From Zetaproteobacteria bacterium (GTDB lineage Bacteria; Pseudomonadota; Zetaproteobacteria; Mariprofundales; Mariprofundaceae), in assembly GCA_002753275.1 (NCBI GenBank), contig PEAA01000011.1, forward strand, positions 1 through 55,834: a stretch of 55,834 bases of DNA. The letters run 5' to 3'. Shown here piece by piece: positions 28,001 through 36,983 of this stretch; within the stretch, counting starts at the first letter, position 1; the number at the start of each line of letters is the position of its first letter. The notes beneath the pieces are model-generated. The model made no database searches, was not told the origin of the DNA, and saw only the letters and a program-made list of their open reading frames with translations. The position numbers and the translations under genes were made by a program.

Positions 28001-28373
28001 GGATGATGAATTGGTGGCGATGGTGTTAGAAGCACGCTTGGCACAGTTGGGCTGCACGGCAGAAATTGCCATCAATGGCAAGCTCGGGGCAGAAGCGTAT
28101 GCCGCCAACCATGCGCAGATTGATCTGGTTATTCTCGATATGGAGATGCCGGTGATGAAAGGGGATGCTTGCTATCAAGAACTTGTCGCGATCAATGATG
28201 CGGTGCGGGTGATTATCTCCAGTGGCTATAGCAGTCAGAAGTTTTTGGATGAACATGGTGATTTGAATTTTACAGGCTGGTTCCTTGAGAAGCCTTATGA
28301 GATGGCGCAGTTACAAGAAGCATTGCAGATCGCCTTTTCAGCAAAGGATGATGAGAAGCAGGTTGGGCGTTGA
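25086..28373 (+). CDS. Hybrid sensor histidine kinase, PAS-PAS-HisKA-HATPase-REC (1095 aa)
   Basis: A large periplasmic domain (about residues 30-330) lies between a helix near 8-28 and one near 333-357. Two PAS domains follow; the second holds VNSQGEIEHFNQRAEALFGY. HisKA carries H718 in IAHDFNNLLTPI (the PF-type box with His-Asp-Phe-Asn). The ATPase shows VEDGGTGM and FDPFYSTK. A C-terminal receiver has D1018 in VILDMEMPVMKGD. I take ATG 25086, directly after GGGGGAGGAG, instead of the in-frame ATG 25017, which lies inside a palindrome and lacks a ribosome site. It may be controlled by the divergent XRE protein. The stimulus is unknown. Confidence 0.9.
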   Translation: MRWFHSLKAKLIAMALLGMAVVALQIYAYNDLNRYYTQKSLQQAWQLGHEKFTALQHLLAHLGKSDSFIVSIQQSILLHKPDALKKADHQLHQIALSIEIFADLQGLSESEQRDLQQLKTMVADYQKVIGQVTTLLHDRSLSAKTIAAQVQIDDQPTIAAIDHLSNVAFIHLNRLHDAMIKAGLFDKTDFLHLIHLQVSQNLLYRNIGFTGIEQHLYNVLLRQDTPSLQRYDQSIEKIAEAVGNLQAIEGMPDAVEKLVLLKRHYQAQCNGLIAHLAQGENPASITQWLIETGSHNDLDLSLVMTRIKDGLAKEYLYLMPQGYAAEQRLFASLLWLLLCSMVILVCYIILMFYMALRFFPRRMQGIVTLVEHYKNRRLPPPTFFRDEFGYLQRILRGYEDERQMKERQLLQQRVERHDLLQAIHDSVLMVNYAGEIGDVSQKACQLLGYKRAAMATGKKLSQFIPSIHQSAPSLETLLTTQAAAMQALFVEDRHNFYNHAYLAHVPLLLVNSQGEIEHFNQRAEALFGYRESDVVGKSIEMLIPQSAQQQHRSHREHWQHARGDQKNFTLMAERAGLQALRCDESMVDVEIALMPMQGEGDERWTLAVIHPLDTRFAMLQGLSNANNAIDAILYQGHLDETVHGMELIDIDKKRLWVEVSDYLLNDETGLPTQVIVVIHNLEPLMQILREKNRVKNELLKVQNEKLQSIGMLASGIAHDFNNLLTPIIGNLEMMQQAQADDNPEIQWQCVEQSLTSARQAASLSKKMLSYSDSERLSSKTINLSHLIDGMKNSLNSLIAHQVPLMFDLPSTALQVDVDPVEIKQLIEALVFNGMEASQSSHQPIAVRCCVMQVNDEELAASRCTKSDATVGLYHAIEVEDGGTGMDGETLAKIFDPFYSTKAVGRGLSLAVVESIVRRHHGLIQIESELGKGTKIRIALPAIAQEQPASERTATVAQPQQPLSFSKHVLIVEDDELVAMVLEARLAQLGCTAEIAINGKLGAEAYAANHAQIDLVILDMEMPVMKGDACYQELVAINDAVRVIISSGYSSQKFLDEHGDLNFTGWFLEKPYEMAQLQEALQIAFSAKDDEKQVGR

Positions 28374-28386
28374 ATCCGCGTCGCGC

Positions 28387-29367
28387 TCAAACCACGCGTT
28401 TTGCAGCCTCGCGCAACTGTAGCATCAATGTAAACAGTGACGCTTCTGGGCGAAGAGTGTGACGATGCAGCGCACTTGGCCACTGCATTATCGCCTCAAT
28501 TGCGGCAAGTAATGCGGCTTGATCGTGCCACGAAGTCGATTGCCCCGCATAAAAATTTTCTCCGCGTGCTTGCAGTGCATTCCACACTACTTGAACGATC
28601 AAATGGTAGGGGATCTGTTTGCTTTTCAGATGGGTGCTCATCCAGTCTTGCAGATGACCAATGTTCATTTTTTCAGGGTTGGCAACAATCGCTTGCCAAT
28701 CGCTAATCGCTTGGGAAACCGCTTCATCTTGCATACATACAACCATCCCCGGGCGGCCATCGGCCAGTTGCAGTGCCAACGCTTGATACGCTTCAGGGAT
28801 TCTCAACTGCGCCAACGCCTGCGCCATCGATTGCGGCAAGAGTGGGGCGCATGCTTCAAGCATGCAGCGTGATCGGATCGTTGCTGGGAGCTTCGCCAAA
28901 TCATGACAAACCATCAGCAGAATGGCACCACGACTTGGCTCTTCTAACCCTTTCAGCAGGGCATTGGCGGCCTGATTGTTGAGGCTATCTGCATCATCCA
29001 AAATCACCACTCGCCGTTCGCTGTTACTGCCACTGTAATGTAAAAATGATAACGCATCGCGCACTTGTGCAATGGTGAGATCGCGTTTATCGACAGGGCG
29101 ATAGAGTGAAAGGAGATCGGGATGCGCATCCATCGCGACCATTTTACAGCTGTGACACACTCCACATGCCTGCGAATCTTCACGGCCCATCGCCTCGCAG
29201 AGGTAGGCTGTAGCCATCATTTTTGCCAAGGTGGCTTTGCCGATGCCTTGCAGACCATGCAAAATCCACGCATGGTGAAGGTGTCCCGCCTGCTGCTCGG
29301 CGACAAATCGCTGCAAACTGTTTTCATGCCCCAACAGGGTCAATGGCATCGAAGGGGCATCAACCAT
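28387..29367 (-). CDS. holB: DNA polymerase III delta' subunit (326 aa)
   Basis: This clamp-loader subunit opens the sliding clamp together with delta and gamma/tau. The AAA+ fold shows a degenerate P-loop GLQGIGKAT (Ala where Ser/Thr is usual), a Cys cluster CGVCHSC, and the sensor segment VVILDDADSLNNQAANALLK followed by LEEP. Loss of the P-loop Thr agrees with delta' not hydrolysing ATP. I chose ATG 29367, which overlaps the tmk stop by eight bases; a TTG at 29388 would lengthen the overlap. It is the last gene of pabC-mltG-orf-tmk-holB and is convergent with the kinase gene, with only 13 bases between them. Confidence 0.88.
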   Translation of the reverse strand: MVDAPSMPLTLLGHENSLQRFVAEQQAGHLHHAWILHGLQGIGKATLAKMMATAYLCEAMGREDSQACGVCHSCKMVAMDAHPDLLSLYRPVDKRDLTIAQVRDALSFLHYSGSNSERRVVILDDADSLNNQAANALLKGLEEPSRGAILLMVCHDLAKLPATIRSRCMLEACAPLLPQSMAQALAQLRIPEAYQALALQLADGRPGMVVCMQDEAVSQAISDWQAIVANPEKMNIGHLQDWMSTHLKSKQIPYHLIVQVVWNALQARGENFYAGQSTSWHDQAALLAAIEAIMQWPSALHRHTLRPEASLFTLMLQLREAAKRVV

Positions 29368-30034
29368 GGGAGCGACCTGTTTCAACAAGTTTCTGTGTCA
29401 TCAATGCTTGAATTTCGCCTTGCACCGCCTTGATGCTTTGATGGGCATCAAGGCGCCGCATACGCGCACCATTATGTGCATGGATGGTTGTAAACGCTTG
29501 CCGGACACTTTGATGGTAGGCCAGTGACTCCTCATCAAGGCGGGTAGGCGATTCGCCCGTCAACGCGCGTTGGCGTACCCGTGCCAACCCTTGTTGCACC
29601 TCCAGATCAAGCCAGAGGGTGAGATCGGGGCGAACGCCTTGCTCGGCGAAACGGAGCAAGGCATCCAGTGGGTGATGCTCTGAAAGTTGCCGCGCCGCCA
29701 ATTGATAGGCCTCGGTCGAATCTGAATAGCGGTCACACAAAACGATGACACCACGGGCAAGGGCAGGAATGATCACTTGCTGAACATGCTGCGCACGATC
29801 GGCCAAAAAGAGTAACAGTTCGCACTCTGCAACGGGGTGGTACTCCCCCGAGAGGAGCAGTTGGCGAATCTCGTGACCAATGGGGGTATCACCAGGTTCG
29901 CGGGTAGTAAGAACCTCATAACCCCGCGATTGCAACCACGCCGCGGTTTCGCGCACTTGGGTACTTTTTCCGCACCCTTCCCCCCCTTCAAAGGTGATCA
30001 AAAGTCCAGGGTATTGTGGTTGCATTTCAGCCAT
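29360..30034 (-). CDS. tmk: Thymidylate kinase (224 aa)
   Basis: Tmk phosphorylates dTMP to dTDP for DNA synthesis. The P-loop FEGGEGCGKST, the substrate motif TREPGDTPIGHEIR and the DRY-type motif CDRYSDSTEAYQ are all present; length is normal. Many relatives have PGGT where this protein has PGDT, a change next to the nucleotide site that is worth noting but probably tolerated. The gene overlaps the preceding 92-aa gene by eight bases and the following holB, so translation is tightly coupled. Confidence 0.95.
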   Translation of the reverse strand: MAEMQPQYPGLLITFEGGEGCGKSTQVRETAAWLQSRGYEVLTTREPGDTPIGHEIRQLLLSGEYHPVAECELLLFLADRAQHVQQVIIPALARGVIVLCDRYSDSTEAYQLAARQLSEHHPLDALLRFAEQGVRPDLTLWLDLEVQQGLARVRQRALTGESPTRLDEESLAYHQSVRQAFTTIHAHNGARMRRLDAHQSIKAVQGEIQALMTQKLVETGRSHG

Positions 30035-30305
30035 GGGTAGGCTCCTCCCAAATATAGTTTTTTACGACTTTCAGCCCCAATGAAGCGGGGAGATCATCCA
30101 GCCAGATCGCCAATGCATCGCGTTGCGAAAGGGTGGACCACAACTGTTGAATCGAGGGATCGTTTCCCTGCTGACGGATCGTGGCAAGCCCATCTTCCGC
30201 AAGCAGTAAACTTTGTAAAAAATAGGCATGGGTCGGCGCAATGGAGAACTCAACAATCCAACATGCACGGTAACAAGCATCGATGACTTTAGCGTTGGCG
30301 TTCAA
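30027..30305 (-). CDS. Small conserved protein between mltG and tmk, DUF4911-like (92 aa)
   Basis: The sequence resembles the short DUF4911 group: a beta strand (WIVEFSIAP), the helix plus turn YFLQSLLLAEDGLATIRQ, and a C-terminal WLDDLPASLGLKVVKNY segment. Function is unknown for the family. The only start in frame is a TTG at 30305 that overlaps mltG by 17 bases, and the stop overlaps tmk by eight. Conserved reading frame, overlaps on both sides and the resemblance make it a real gene, though the family assignment is tentative. Confidence 0.6.
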   Translation of the reverse strand: MNANAKVIDACYRACWIVEFSIAPTHAYFLQSLLLAEDGLATIRQQGNDPSIQQLWSTLSQRDALAIWLDDLPASLGLKVVKNYIWEEPTHG

Positions 30306-31275
30306 TATTGATCCATTGGCGCACCCGTTGTTGATGCGCCGCTAACGAATCTGAAAACCAATGGCCACCTTCACCATTGGCAACAAAATAGAGAACCGTT
30401 GCATCGGCAGGGTTAGCCGCCGCTCGCAGGCTCGCTTGCCCCGGATTGCAAATGGGAGAAGGGGGAATTCCTTGGCGTGTATAGCTGTTCCATGGCGTGT
30501 CTCGCTTTAAATCTTCACGGGTAATATTTCCTGAGAACGCACCATCCCGCATCACCATGCCATAGATGACCGTTGGATCCATTTGTAAGCGCATTCCCAA
30601 CGCCATGCGATTACGAATCACCGCCGAGACCAGTGGGCGCTCCTCATCCAATGCAGTCTCTTTTTCGATGATTGAAGCCAAAATGCGCAGGCGATTCCAA
30701 TCTGTTTCCACAGTGATCGTCTGCAGCAAGGCACGCTGCGCTTGCATCATCTGTTGCAATATTTTTTTAGGATCAACGGGCAATGTGTAGGTATAAGTTT
30801 CGGGAAGCAGCACCCCTTCAACGGGAAGATTTTCAAACCGAAGCGGATCGCTTAACGATTGCCATGCTTCTTGCCATTGCGGCAGGGGGGTTGCCGTCGA
30901 TTGCGCAAGGTGCTGTAAAACTTCGGGGGTGCGCAACCCTTCTGCAACCGTCACTTGCAACTGTAAAACCTGCCCTTGCTGCATTTGTTCCATCACATCC
31001 AGCATGCTCATCAAACCCTCAAAACGGTAATAGCCCGCTTGCAGTTGGTTGGAAGTTTTTGTCCATCGGCTCCATAGACGAAAAAGAAGCTGCGATGAAA
31101 TGACCCCTTGGCGTTGCAACTGCGTCGCAATTTTATGCGTGGATGTGCCTGCGGCAATATTGACTTCAATGGCATCGATGGCCTTTTTTTGGTTCAACGC
31201 TTGGTAGCTCCAAACGCCGAGCAGTGCGCCAACACCGAGCAGCGCAACGACCACCGACAATAGCACGCGCCGCAT
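30289..31275 (-). CDS. mltG: Endolytic murein transglycosylase MltG (328 aa)
   Basis: MltG cuts nascent glycan strands in the periplasm and helps set their length. A single membrane helix (VLLSVVVALLGVGALLGVW) is followed by a LysM-like part and the YceG catalytic domain. The catalytic Glu is in ILASIIEKET, with the typical late motifs MDPTVIYG, WNSYTRQGIPPSPICNPG and YFVANGEGGHWFS. I prefer ATG 31275, which shares one base with the pabC TGA (TGATG); a GTG at 31299 would give eight more residues. Position between pabC and tmk is common in proteobacteria. Confidence 0.92.
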   Translation of the reverse strand: MRRVLLSVVVALLGVGALLGVWSYQALNQKKAIDAIEVNIAAGTSTHKIATQLQRQGVISSQLLFRLWSRWTKTSNQLQAGYYRFEGLMSMLDVMEQMQQGQVLQLQVTVAEGLRTPEVLQHLAQSTATPLPQWQEAWQSLSDPLRFENLPVEGVLLPETYTYTLPVDPKKILQQMMQAQRALLQTITVETDWNRLRILASIIEKETALDEERPLVSAVIRNRMALGMRLQMDPTVIYGMVMRDGAFSGNITREDLKRDTPWNSYTRQGIPPSPICNPGQASLRAAANPADATVLYFVANGEGGHWFSDSLAAHQQRVRQWINIERQR

Positions 31276-32117
31276 CAAAAGGGGCTGCCTATCTCGCACG
31301 CGAGCCGTTGTTTCAAGGGCTCGATTGCGGGATGTTCGGGGTCAAAAGTATGCCCGCCAATGGCAGCAACGGGGCGAACAAAGCAGCCACTGTTGCAGAG
31401 TACAGCCGCTTCAATCGCAGAGAGCATCGGCAGTTCACAAAGGCTTTCAGTGACCATGGCTTGAGCAAGAAAAAAATCACGCACGATACCCTTTAGAACA
31501 CCGCCACCTTCGCGCGTCGGTGTATGCCAGCGCCCTTCATGCACCGTTTGCGTTGGTGCTTTATAAAAAAGTAAAATGTTTGCACTCATGGTCGAAAGGA
31601 TGCGCCCATGGTGATGAATTAAGATTTCAACGGGATCGTGCCATTGCTGCGCCACTTTCCACTGCTGGTAAGCGCGCAGGGTGAGCGCATAATCCGATGA
31701 GAATTTCGCCTCTCGCGCCTGCAACGCAAAGGGAAATTCAGCCACGGTGAGTTGGGCCGGAGGCTGTGCAACATAAGCCGCGCATTGAATAAAGATATGC
31801 GGCGTGCTCGCTGGTGTTGGCAAGAGGCCACGCATGGCGATGCCACCGGTCAGGGTGATGCGCACCATGCAATCATCGCCTGATTCAGCACCTTGAAATT
31901 GACTTGCGGCTTCGAGAATCGCCCTGTTGAGTTGATCGTCCAAAGGTTCGGCAAGATCAATGCCAAATGCGTTGCCACCACGCTTGAAGCGTTGCCAATG
32001 GGCTGGCCAGGCAAAGATCGCCCCCTTGATGACGCGCACCGTTTCAAAACAACTTTCACCATAGCTGATGCCACGATCAAGGTGGCTGACAATTTCGATA
32101 TTGGTCGCGTTGGTCAT
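31275..32117 (-). CDS. pabC: Aminodeoxychorismate lyase PabC, class IV aminotransferase fold (280 aa)
   Basis: PabC releases pyruvate from 4-amino-4-deoxychorismate to give p-aminobenzoate for folate. The fold type IV PLP motifs are seen: DRGISYGESCFETVRV near residue 14, the probable PLP Lys in REAKFSSDYALTLRAYQQWK, and TMSANILLFY. A branched-chain or D-amino-acid transaminase has the same fold, but the mltG-tmk neighbours favour PabC. It is the first gene of the operon and is divergent from ilvA with 29 bases between starts, so the two promoters must overlap each other's coding sequence or leader. Confidence 0.82.
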   Translation of the reverse strand: MTNATNIEIVSHLDRGISYGESCFETVRVIKGAIFAWPAHWQRFKRGGNAFGIDLAEPLDDQLNRAILEAASQFQGAESGDDCMVRITLTGGIAMRGLLPTPASTPHIFIQCAAYVAQPPAQLTVAEFPFALQAREAKFSSDYALTLRAYQQWKVAQQWHDPVEILIHHHGRILSTMSANILLFYKAPTQTVHEGRWHTPTREGGGVLKGIVRDFFLAQAMVTESLCELPMLSAIEAAVLCNSGCFVRPVAAIGGHTFDPEHPAIEPLKQRLACEIGSPF

Positions 32118-32146
32118 TGTGACTCGATCATGTTAGATATTCGCCC

Positions 32147-33655
32147 ATGCCGAAATCATATATCGAAGCCATAGAACACGCACGCATCTATGATGTTGCG
32201 AAAGAGACGCCCCTTGAGTTGGCGCCAAAATTATCCGCCCGAATGAATAACCATGTTCTGCTTAAACGCGAAGACCTGCAACCGGTTTTCTCTTTTAAGT
32301 TACGCGGTGCTTACAACAAAATTGCGCAACTCACAGACGAGGAGCGTGCATGCGGCGTCATTTGCGCCTCAGCGGGAAATCATGCCCAAGGGGTTGCATT
32401 GAGTGCCAAAACATTGGCCATTGCCGCAACCATTGTGATGCCATGCACTACCCCTGAAATTAAGGTAAAAGCTGTTGAGTCGATGGGGGCCAAAGTGGTT
32501 CTGTTTGGCGATAGCTATTCCGATGCCAGTGGCCATGCCTATGTGTTGCAACAACAGACAGGGATGACTTTCGTCCATCCCTATGATGATCCCTTGGTCA
32601 TTGCAGGGCAGGGAACCATTGCCGAAGAGATGTTGCGGCAAACCGATCATGATCTCGATGCGGTCTTTATTCCCATTGGCGGCGGCGGGCTTGCGGCAGG
32701 GATGGCGGTTTATCTCAAACAACTCTCGCCCAACACACGCATTATTGGCGTTGAACCTGTCGATTCCGCGGCCATGCACGATTCCATTCAAGCGGATGAA
32801 CGGGTTATTTTAAAACAGGTTGGCATTTTTGCCGATGGCGTTGCCGTGAAACAGGTAGGCGTGCACACCTTCGAGCTGGTGAAACGCTATGTCGATGAGA
32901 TTATGCTGGTCGATACCGATGCCCTCTGCGCCGCCATCAAAGATATCTATGATGACACCCGTGCCATTGTTGAACCCGCAGGTGCCTTGGCGGTCGCAGC
33001 CATGAAACAATATGTGGCAACCCATCAACTTCAAGGCAAGGTGCTTGCCTGTATCAACTCAGGCGCCAATATGAACTTTGACCGCTTGCGTCATGTGGCA
33101 GAGCGTGCCGAAATGGGCGAGCGCCGCGAAGGTATTTTTGCGGTGACTATCCCCGAACGACCCGGCGCTTTTTTAACCTTTTGCCAGCTTTTAGGCCATC
33201 GTTCGATTACCGAGTTTAACTACCGTTTGTCGGGGCGAGAATCCGCCCATATTTTTGTAGGTGTGGCGATGGCAGCCCCCAATGAGAGTTATGCGATTCA
33301 AACCATGCTTGAGAAAGCGGGCTATGGTGTGCAAAATCTGATCGATAATGATCTCGCCAAATTGCATATTCGTCACATGGTAGGAGGCAAAAGCGATCTG
33401 GTTAAGCGGGAGGTTCTCTACACCTTTGAGTTCCCCGAACGCCCTGGCGCACTGCTCGATTTTTTAACGGAACTCGCCGGTCGATGGAACATCTCACTCT
33501 TTCATTACCGCAACCATGGTGCTGCATTTGGGCGGGTGTTGGTTGGCGTTGAAGTCGAAGCATCGGATGAACACGCATTTATCACCTTTCTTGACGGCAT
33601 GCATTATCAGTATGTGGATGAGCGCAACAATCCAGTATTTTCGCTTTTCCTATAA
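32147..33655 (+). CDS. ilvA: Threonine dehydratase, biosynthetic (502 aa)
   Basis: IlvA deaminates threonine to 2-oxobutyrate, the first step to isoleucine. The PLP Lys is in FSFKLRGAYNK near residue 50, and the phosphate-binding loop is GGGGLAAGMAVY near 180. After residue 320 two ACT-like regulatory segments (VTIPERPGAFLTFCQLLG and FEFPERPGALLDFLTELAG) indicate feedback control by isoleucine. Length is that of the biosynthetic, not the short catabolic, enzyme. The ATG has no strong ribosome site. It is divergent from pabC. Confidence 0.95.
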   Translation: MPKSYIEAIEHARIYDVAKETPLELAPKLSARMNNHVLLKREDLQPVFSFKLRGAYNKIAQLTDEERACGVICASAGNHAQGVALSAKTLAIAATIVMPCTTPEIKVKAVESMGAKVVLFGDSYSDASGHAYVLQQQTGMTFVHPYDDPLVIAGQGTIAEEMLRQTDHDLDAVFIPIGGGGLAAGMAVYLKQLSPNTRIIGVEPVDSAAMHDSIQADERVILKQVGIFADGVAVKQVGVHTFELVKRYVDEIMLVDTDALCAAIKDIYDDTRAIVEPAGALAVAAMKQYVATHQLQGKVLACINSGANMNFDRLRHVAERAEMGERREGIFAVTIPERPGAFLTFCQLLGHRSITEFNYRLSGRESAHIFVGVAMAAPNESYAIQTMLEKAGYGVQNLIDNDLAKLHIRHMVGGKSDLVKREVLYTFEFPERPGALLDFLTELAGRWNISLFHYRNHGAAFGRVLVGVEVEASDEHAFITFLDGMHYQYVDERNNPVFSLFL

Positions 33656-33745
33656 TGGAAAATATAATGAAAGAAATGGCAGAGAGTCGCGGCGTATGAT
33701 GGCGTAAAACAGCCAGCATCGTCGCGTTCCAAGTTGTGTTAGCGG

Positions 33746-33775
33746 TTGAATCCGTTACTGTTACGGCTGATTCAA
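33746..33775. repeat. Bulged hairpin between ilvA and the GGDEF gene
   Basis: TTGAATCCGT (33746-33755) pairs with ACGG (33763-33766) and ATTCAA (33770-33775), giving ten pairs with a 3-base bulge and a 7-base loop. There is no T-run. It could weaken read-through from ilvA or be a regulator site for the next gene; nothing more can be said. Confidence 0.3.
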
Positions 33776-33837
33776 TAGGTGATGTTGAAATCAAAAAAGA
33801 TAGACCTGCCGCACTTTGCGAATGGAGAATAAGCTAA

Positions 33838-35091
33838 ATGGAACAACAACACGCCCAACCTGTCTTGCTCATCGGCGGGGGAAATGGTGGCTATGAATTG
33901 ATTCGCATGCTACAAGATGAGCCCCTTTTAAATCTTGTCGCACTGTGTGAAACCGAAGCGGATGCGCCGGCGTCCCTTTTAGCCAAACAGCTCAATATTA
34001 CCATCTTTGATGATGCCATTGTTGCACTACACGCCTGTGCGCCATGCCTTGCCTTTAATCTGACCAAGGATGAATCGATCTCCCAATTGGCTGCATCCAT
34101 TCTTGGCCCAAGCCATATTATTGGTGGTTCGGCCTCCTATTTAATTTGGAAAATGTTGCATGAAGTCAAACAAACGCATGATGAAAATCGACAGCAGCAG
34201 CGATTGACCGAAGCGATTATTAATCATGCTATGGAAGGAATGCTGATGATCGATGCAAAGGGCATCGTCTCACTCTTTAACCCAGCCGCAGAATCGATCT
34301 TTGGCTACGCTGCCCACGAAGTGTTGGGGCAGAATATTTCGATGTTAATGCCAACGCCTGATCGCGATCAACACGACAGTTATCTGGCGCATTACCACCA
34401 AACGCACGAAAAGAGGGTTGTGGGGATCGAACGCGAAGTCGTGGCGATGAAAAAAGATGGCACCCATTTTCCTCTTTCATTGTCCGTCAATGAGATGTTC
34501 CATCAAGAGCAACCGTTCTATATCGGCATTGTTAGTGATATCACTGAGCGTAAAAGAAAAGATGCCTTGATTAGCCGCTTGGCCCATTACGATATTATTA
34601 CTGATCTTCCCAACCGTGTGCTCTTCTTTGATCGCTGTGCCCATGCCATTAGCCACGCCAAACGCCAAAGCAAAAAAATGGCGGTGATATTTATCGATCT
34701 CGATGGTTTCAAGGCCGTCAATGATACCCTTGGCCATGTAGCGGGGGATGAGTTGCTCAAACAGGTCGCCATGCGCTTAAAATCCTCAGTACGGGAATCG
34801 GATACCGTCGCCCGTTTTGGCGGTGATGAGTTTGCCCTTGTTATTGATGGCATTGAACAGAGAAGCGACATTATCAAGGTTGCGGAGAAAATTATTCGGG
34901 TCATTGGCGAACCGTTTACGATTCTAGACACGCCTTGCAATATTGGTGCAAGTGCAGGCATTGCGGTTTTCCCCAACAACCATACCGAGATGGATTCACT
35001 GGTGCATCAAGCCGATACGGCGATGTATCGCGCCAAAAAGGGCGGCAAGAATCACTTTAGATTTTATGAACCCGATATGCAGCCCTATTAG
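33838..35091 (+). CDS. Diguanylate cyclase with Rossmann-like N-terminus and PAS (417 aa)
   Basis: The C-terminal GGDEF domain (about residues 245-415) is complete. The signature GGDEF is at 328-332, with the inhibitory I-site RESD five residues before it, so c-di-GMP production is probably active and feedback-limited. A PAS domain (about 123-240) precedes it. The first about 105 residues are unusual: LLIGGGNGGYELIRML at about 10-25 and VALCETEADAPASLLAKQ resemble a dinucleotide-binding Rossmann fold. No membrane helix is seen, so the protein is cytosolic. I infer sensing of a nucleotide cofactor or redox state that is passed to c-di-GMP synthesis. It lies just upstream of lepA in the same direction. 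Confidence 0.9.
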   Translation: MEQQHAQPVLLIGGGNGGYELIRMLQDEPLLNLVALCETEADAPASLLAKQLNITIFDDAIVALHACAPCLAFNLTKDESISQLAASILGPSHIIGGSASYLIWKMLHEVKQTHDENRQQQRLTEAIINHAMEGMLMIDAKGIVSLFNPAAESIFGYAAHEVLGQNISMLMPTPDRDQHDSYLAHYHQTHEKRVVGIEREVVAMKKDGTHFPLSLSVNEMFHQEQPFYIGIVSDITERKRKDALISRLAHYDIITDLPNRVLFFDRCAHAISHAKRQSKKMAVIFIDLDGFKAVNDTLGHVAGDELLKQVAMRLKSSVRESDTVARFGGDEFALVIDGIEQRSDIIKVAEKIIRVIGEPFTILDTPCNIGASAGIAVFPNNHTEMDSLVHQADTAMYRAKKGGKNHFRFYEPDMQPY

Positions 35092-35173
35092 GGAAGGGTA
35101 CCTCTGAATTAACGACGGAGAAAAACACGCGGGCTATAGCACAACGGCGAGCAACTGCGTACACTACGCGCAA

Positions 35174-36976
35174 ATGAATCAGAAACTTATCCGTAATTTT
35201 TCCATTATTGCCCATATTGACCATGGCAAATCCACCTTGGCCGATCGTTTGATTGAAACCACAGGTGCACTCTCTGAGCGACAGATGAAAAAGCAGGTGC
35301 TTGATTCCATGGAGTTGGAGCAAGAGCGCGGCATCACCATCAAAGCGCAAACCGCCTGCCTGCAATACCCTGCCAGTGATGGCAGCAGCTATATATTGAA
35401 CCTGATCGATACGCCGGGGCATGTCGATTTTACCTATGAAGTTTCCCGTTCACTGCAAGCCTGTGAAGGGGCACTGCTCATTGTCGATGCCACCCAAGGG
35501 GTGGAAGCGCAGACCTTGGCCAATGTCTATTTAGCACTGGAAAACAATTTAGAAATTATTCCAGTCATCAACAAAATCGATCTTCCCAGTGCTGATATTG
35601 AAGAGGCCAAGCGACAAATTGAAGATATTATTGGTCTCGATGCCTCTGATGCGATTGCAGTTTCCGCCAAAACGGGTGAAGGTATTCGTGAAGTGCTTGA
35701 AGCAATTGTTGCACGCATTCCACACCCCAAAGGCGATGCTGAAGCCAAAACGCAAGCGCTGGTGGTTGACTCTTGGTTTGACGCCTATGTCGGCGCTGTA
35801 GCATTGGTGCGTGTGTTTAACGGATCGCTTAAAAAAGGCGACCGTGTGCGCATGATGTCGGTTCACAATGCTTACGAAGTCAATGATATGGGGGTTTTTA
35901 TGCCGCAACCCATTTCACGCAAAGTGCTCAACTGTGGCGATGTGGGTTTTTTAATTTGCGGCGTGAAACAGCTCTCAGATCTGAAGGTCGGGGATACCGT
36001 GACCTTAGAAAAAAATCCAGCAGCGGCGGCGCTTCCCGGTTTCCGCGAACCCAAACCGATGGTTTTTTCAGGGCTCTACCCGGTGGATTCTGCTGATTAC
36101 GCCGAACTGCGTGATGCGTTGGAGCGCTTGCGTTTAAACGATCCGGCCTTCTGTTATGAGCCGGAGAGTTCATCAGCATTGGGGCTTGGGTTCCGCTGTG
36201 GATTTTTAGGTATGTTGCACATGGAAATTGTGCAAGAGCGCCTCGAACGCGAATATGATTTGGATTTGATCGTCACCGCACCTTCGGTGATCTACCGCGT
36301 CACCATGGCGGATGGCACCGTGTGCGAAATTTCTAACCCCAGTGATTTCCCTGACCCGCAGTTTATCGCCTCCATTGAAGAGCCTACGGTGAAAGCCAAC
36401 ATCTTTCTTCCCGAAGAGTATGTGGGTGCAATGATGAAGTTGTGCCAAGATAAACGCGGTTTGCAGCAAGATATTAAGTTTATTGGCCCTGGGCGGGTGA
36501 TGCTCACCTACAACTTGCCACTGGCTGAAATGGTCATCGATTTTTATGATAAATTAAAATCGGTGACGCGTGGTTACGCTTCCATGGATTATGAACTGGC
36601 CGATTTTCGTGAAGAGAGCGTGGTGAAGATGGATGTGTTGGTGCATAATGAACCCGTCGATGCACTCTCGATGATTGTTCACCGTTCCATCGCCGAGACA
36701 CGCGGCCGCGATCTGGTGAAAAAATTGCGCGAATTGATCCCCCGGCAGCAATTTGATGTTCCCATTCAGGCGGCGGTGGGAAGTAAAATTTTGGCGCGTG
36801 AAACGGTCAAAGCGGTGCGAAAAAATGTCATTGCCAAATGTTATGGCGGTGACATCTCCCGCAAACGCAAACTGCTCGAAAAGCAGAAAGCAGGCAAAAA
36901 ACGAATGAAATCGATCGGCAGTGTTGAAGTGCCTCAAGAGGCATTTTTAGCGGTACTCAAACTCGGTGACAGTTAA
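35174..36976 (+). CDS. lepA: Elongation factor 4 LepA (600 aa)
   Basis: LepA is a translational GTPase that acts on ribosomes under stress or during initiation. The G domain has [12 protein letters not shown] near residue 15, the switch region [17 protein letters not shown] and NKIDLP. The family-specific C-terminal domain is present ([20 protein letters not shown], then [12 protein letters not shown]). Length is typical. It is the first gene of the long plus-strand housekeeping run and is followed by lepB after seven bases. Confidence 0.97.
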   Translation: MNQKLIRNFSIIAHIDHGKSTLADRLIETTGALSERQMKKQVLDSMELEQERGITIKAQTACLQYPASDGSSYILNLIDTPGHVDFTYEVSRSLQACEGALLIVDATQGVEAQTLANVYLALENNLEIIPVINKIDLPSADIEEAKRQIEDIIGLDASDAIAVSAKTGEGIREVLEAIVARIPHPKGDAEAKTQALVVDSWFDAYVGAVALVRVFNGSLKKGDRVRMMSVHNAYEVNDMGVFMPQPISRKVLNCGDVGFLICGVKQLSDLKVGDTVTLEKNPAAAALPGFREPKPMVFSGLYPVDSADYAELRDALERLRLNDPAFCYEPESSSALGLGFRCGFLGMLHMEIVQERLEREYDLDLIVTAPSVIYRVTMADGTVCEISNPSDFPDPQFIASIEEPTVKANIFLPEEYVGAMMKLCQDKRGLQQDIKFIGPGRVMLTYNLPLAEMVIDFYDKLKSVTRGYASMDYELADFREESVVKMDVLVHNEPVDALSMIVHRSIAETRGRDLVKKLRELIPRQQFDVPIQAAVGSKILARETVKAVRKNVIAKCYGGDISRKRKLLEKQKAGKKRMKSIGSVEVPQEAFLAVLKLGDS

Positions 36977-36983
36977 GGATACA

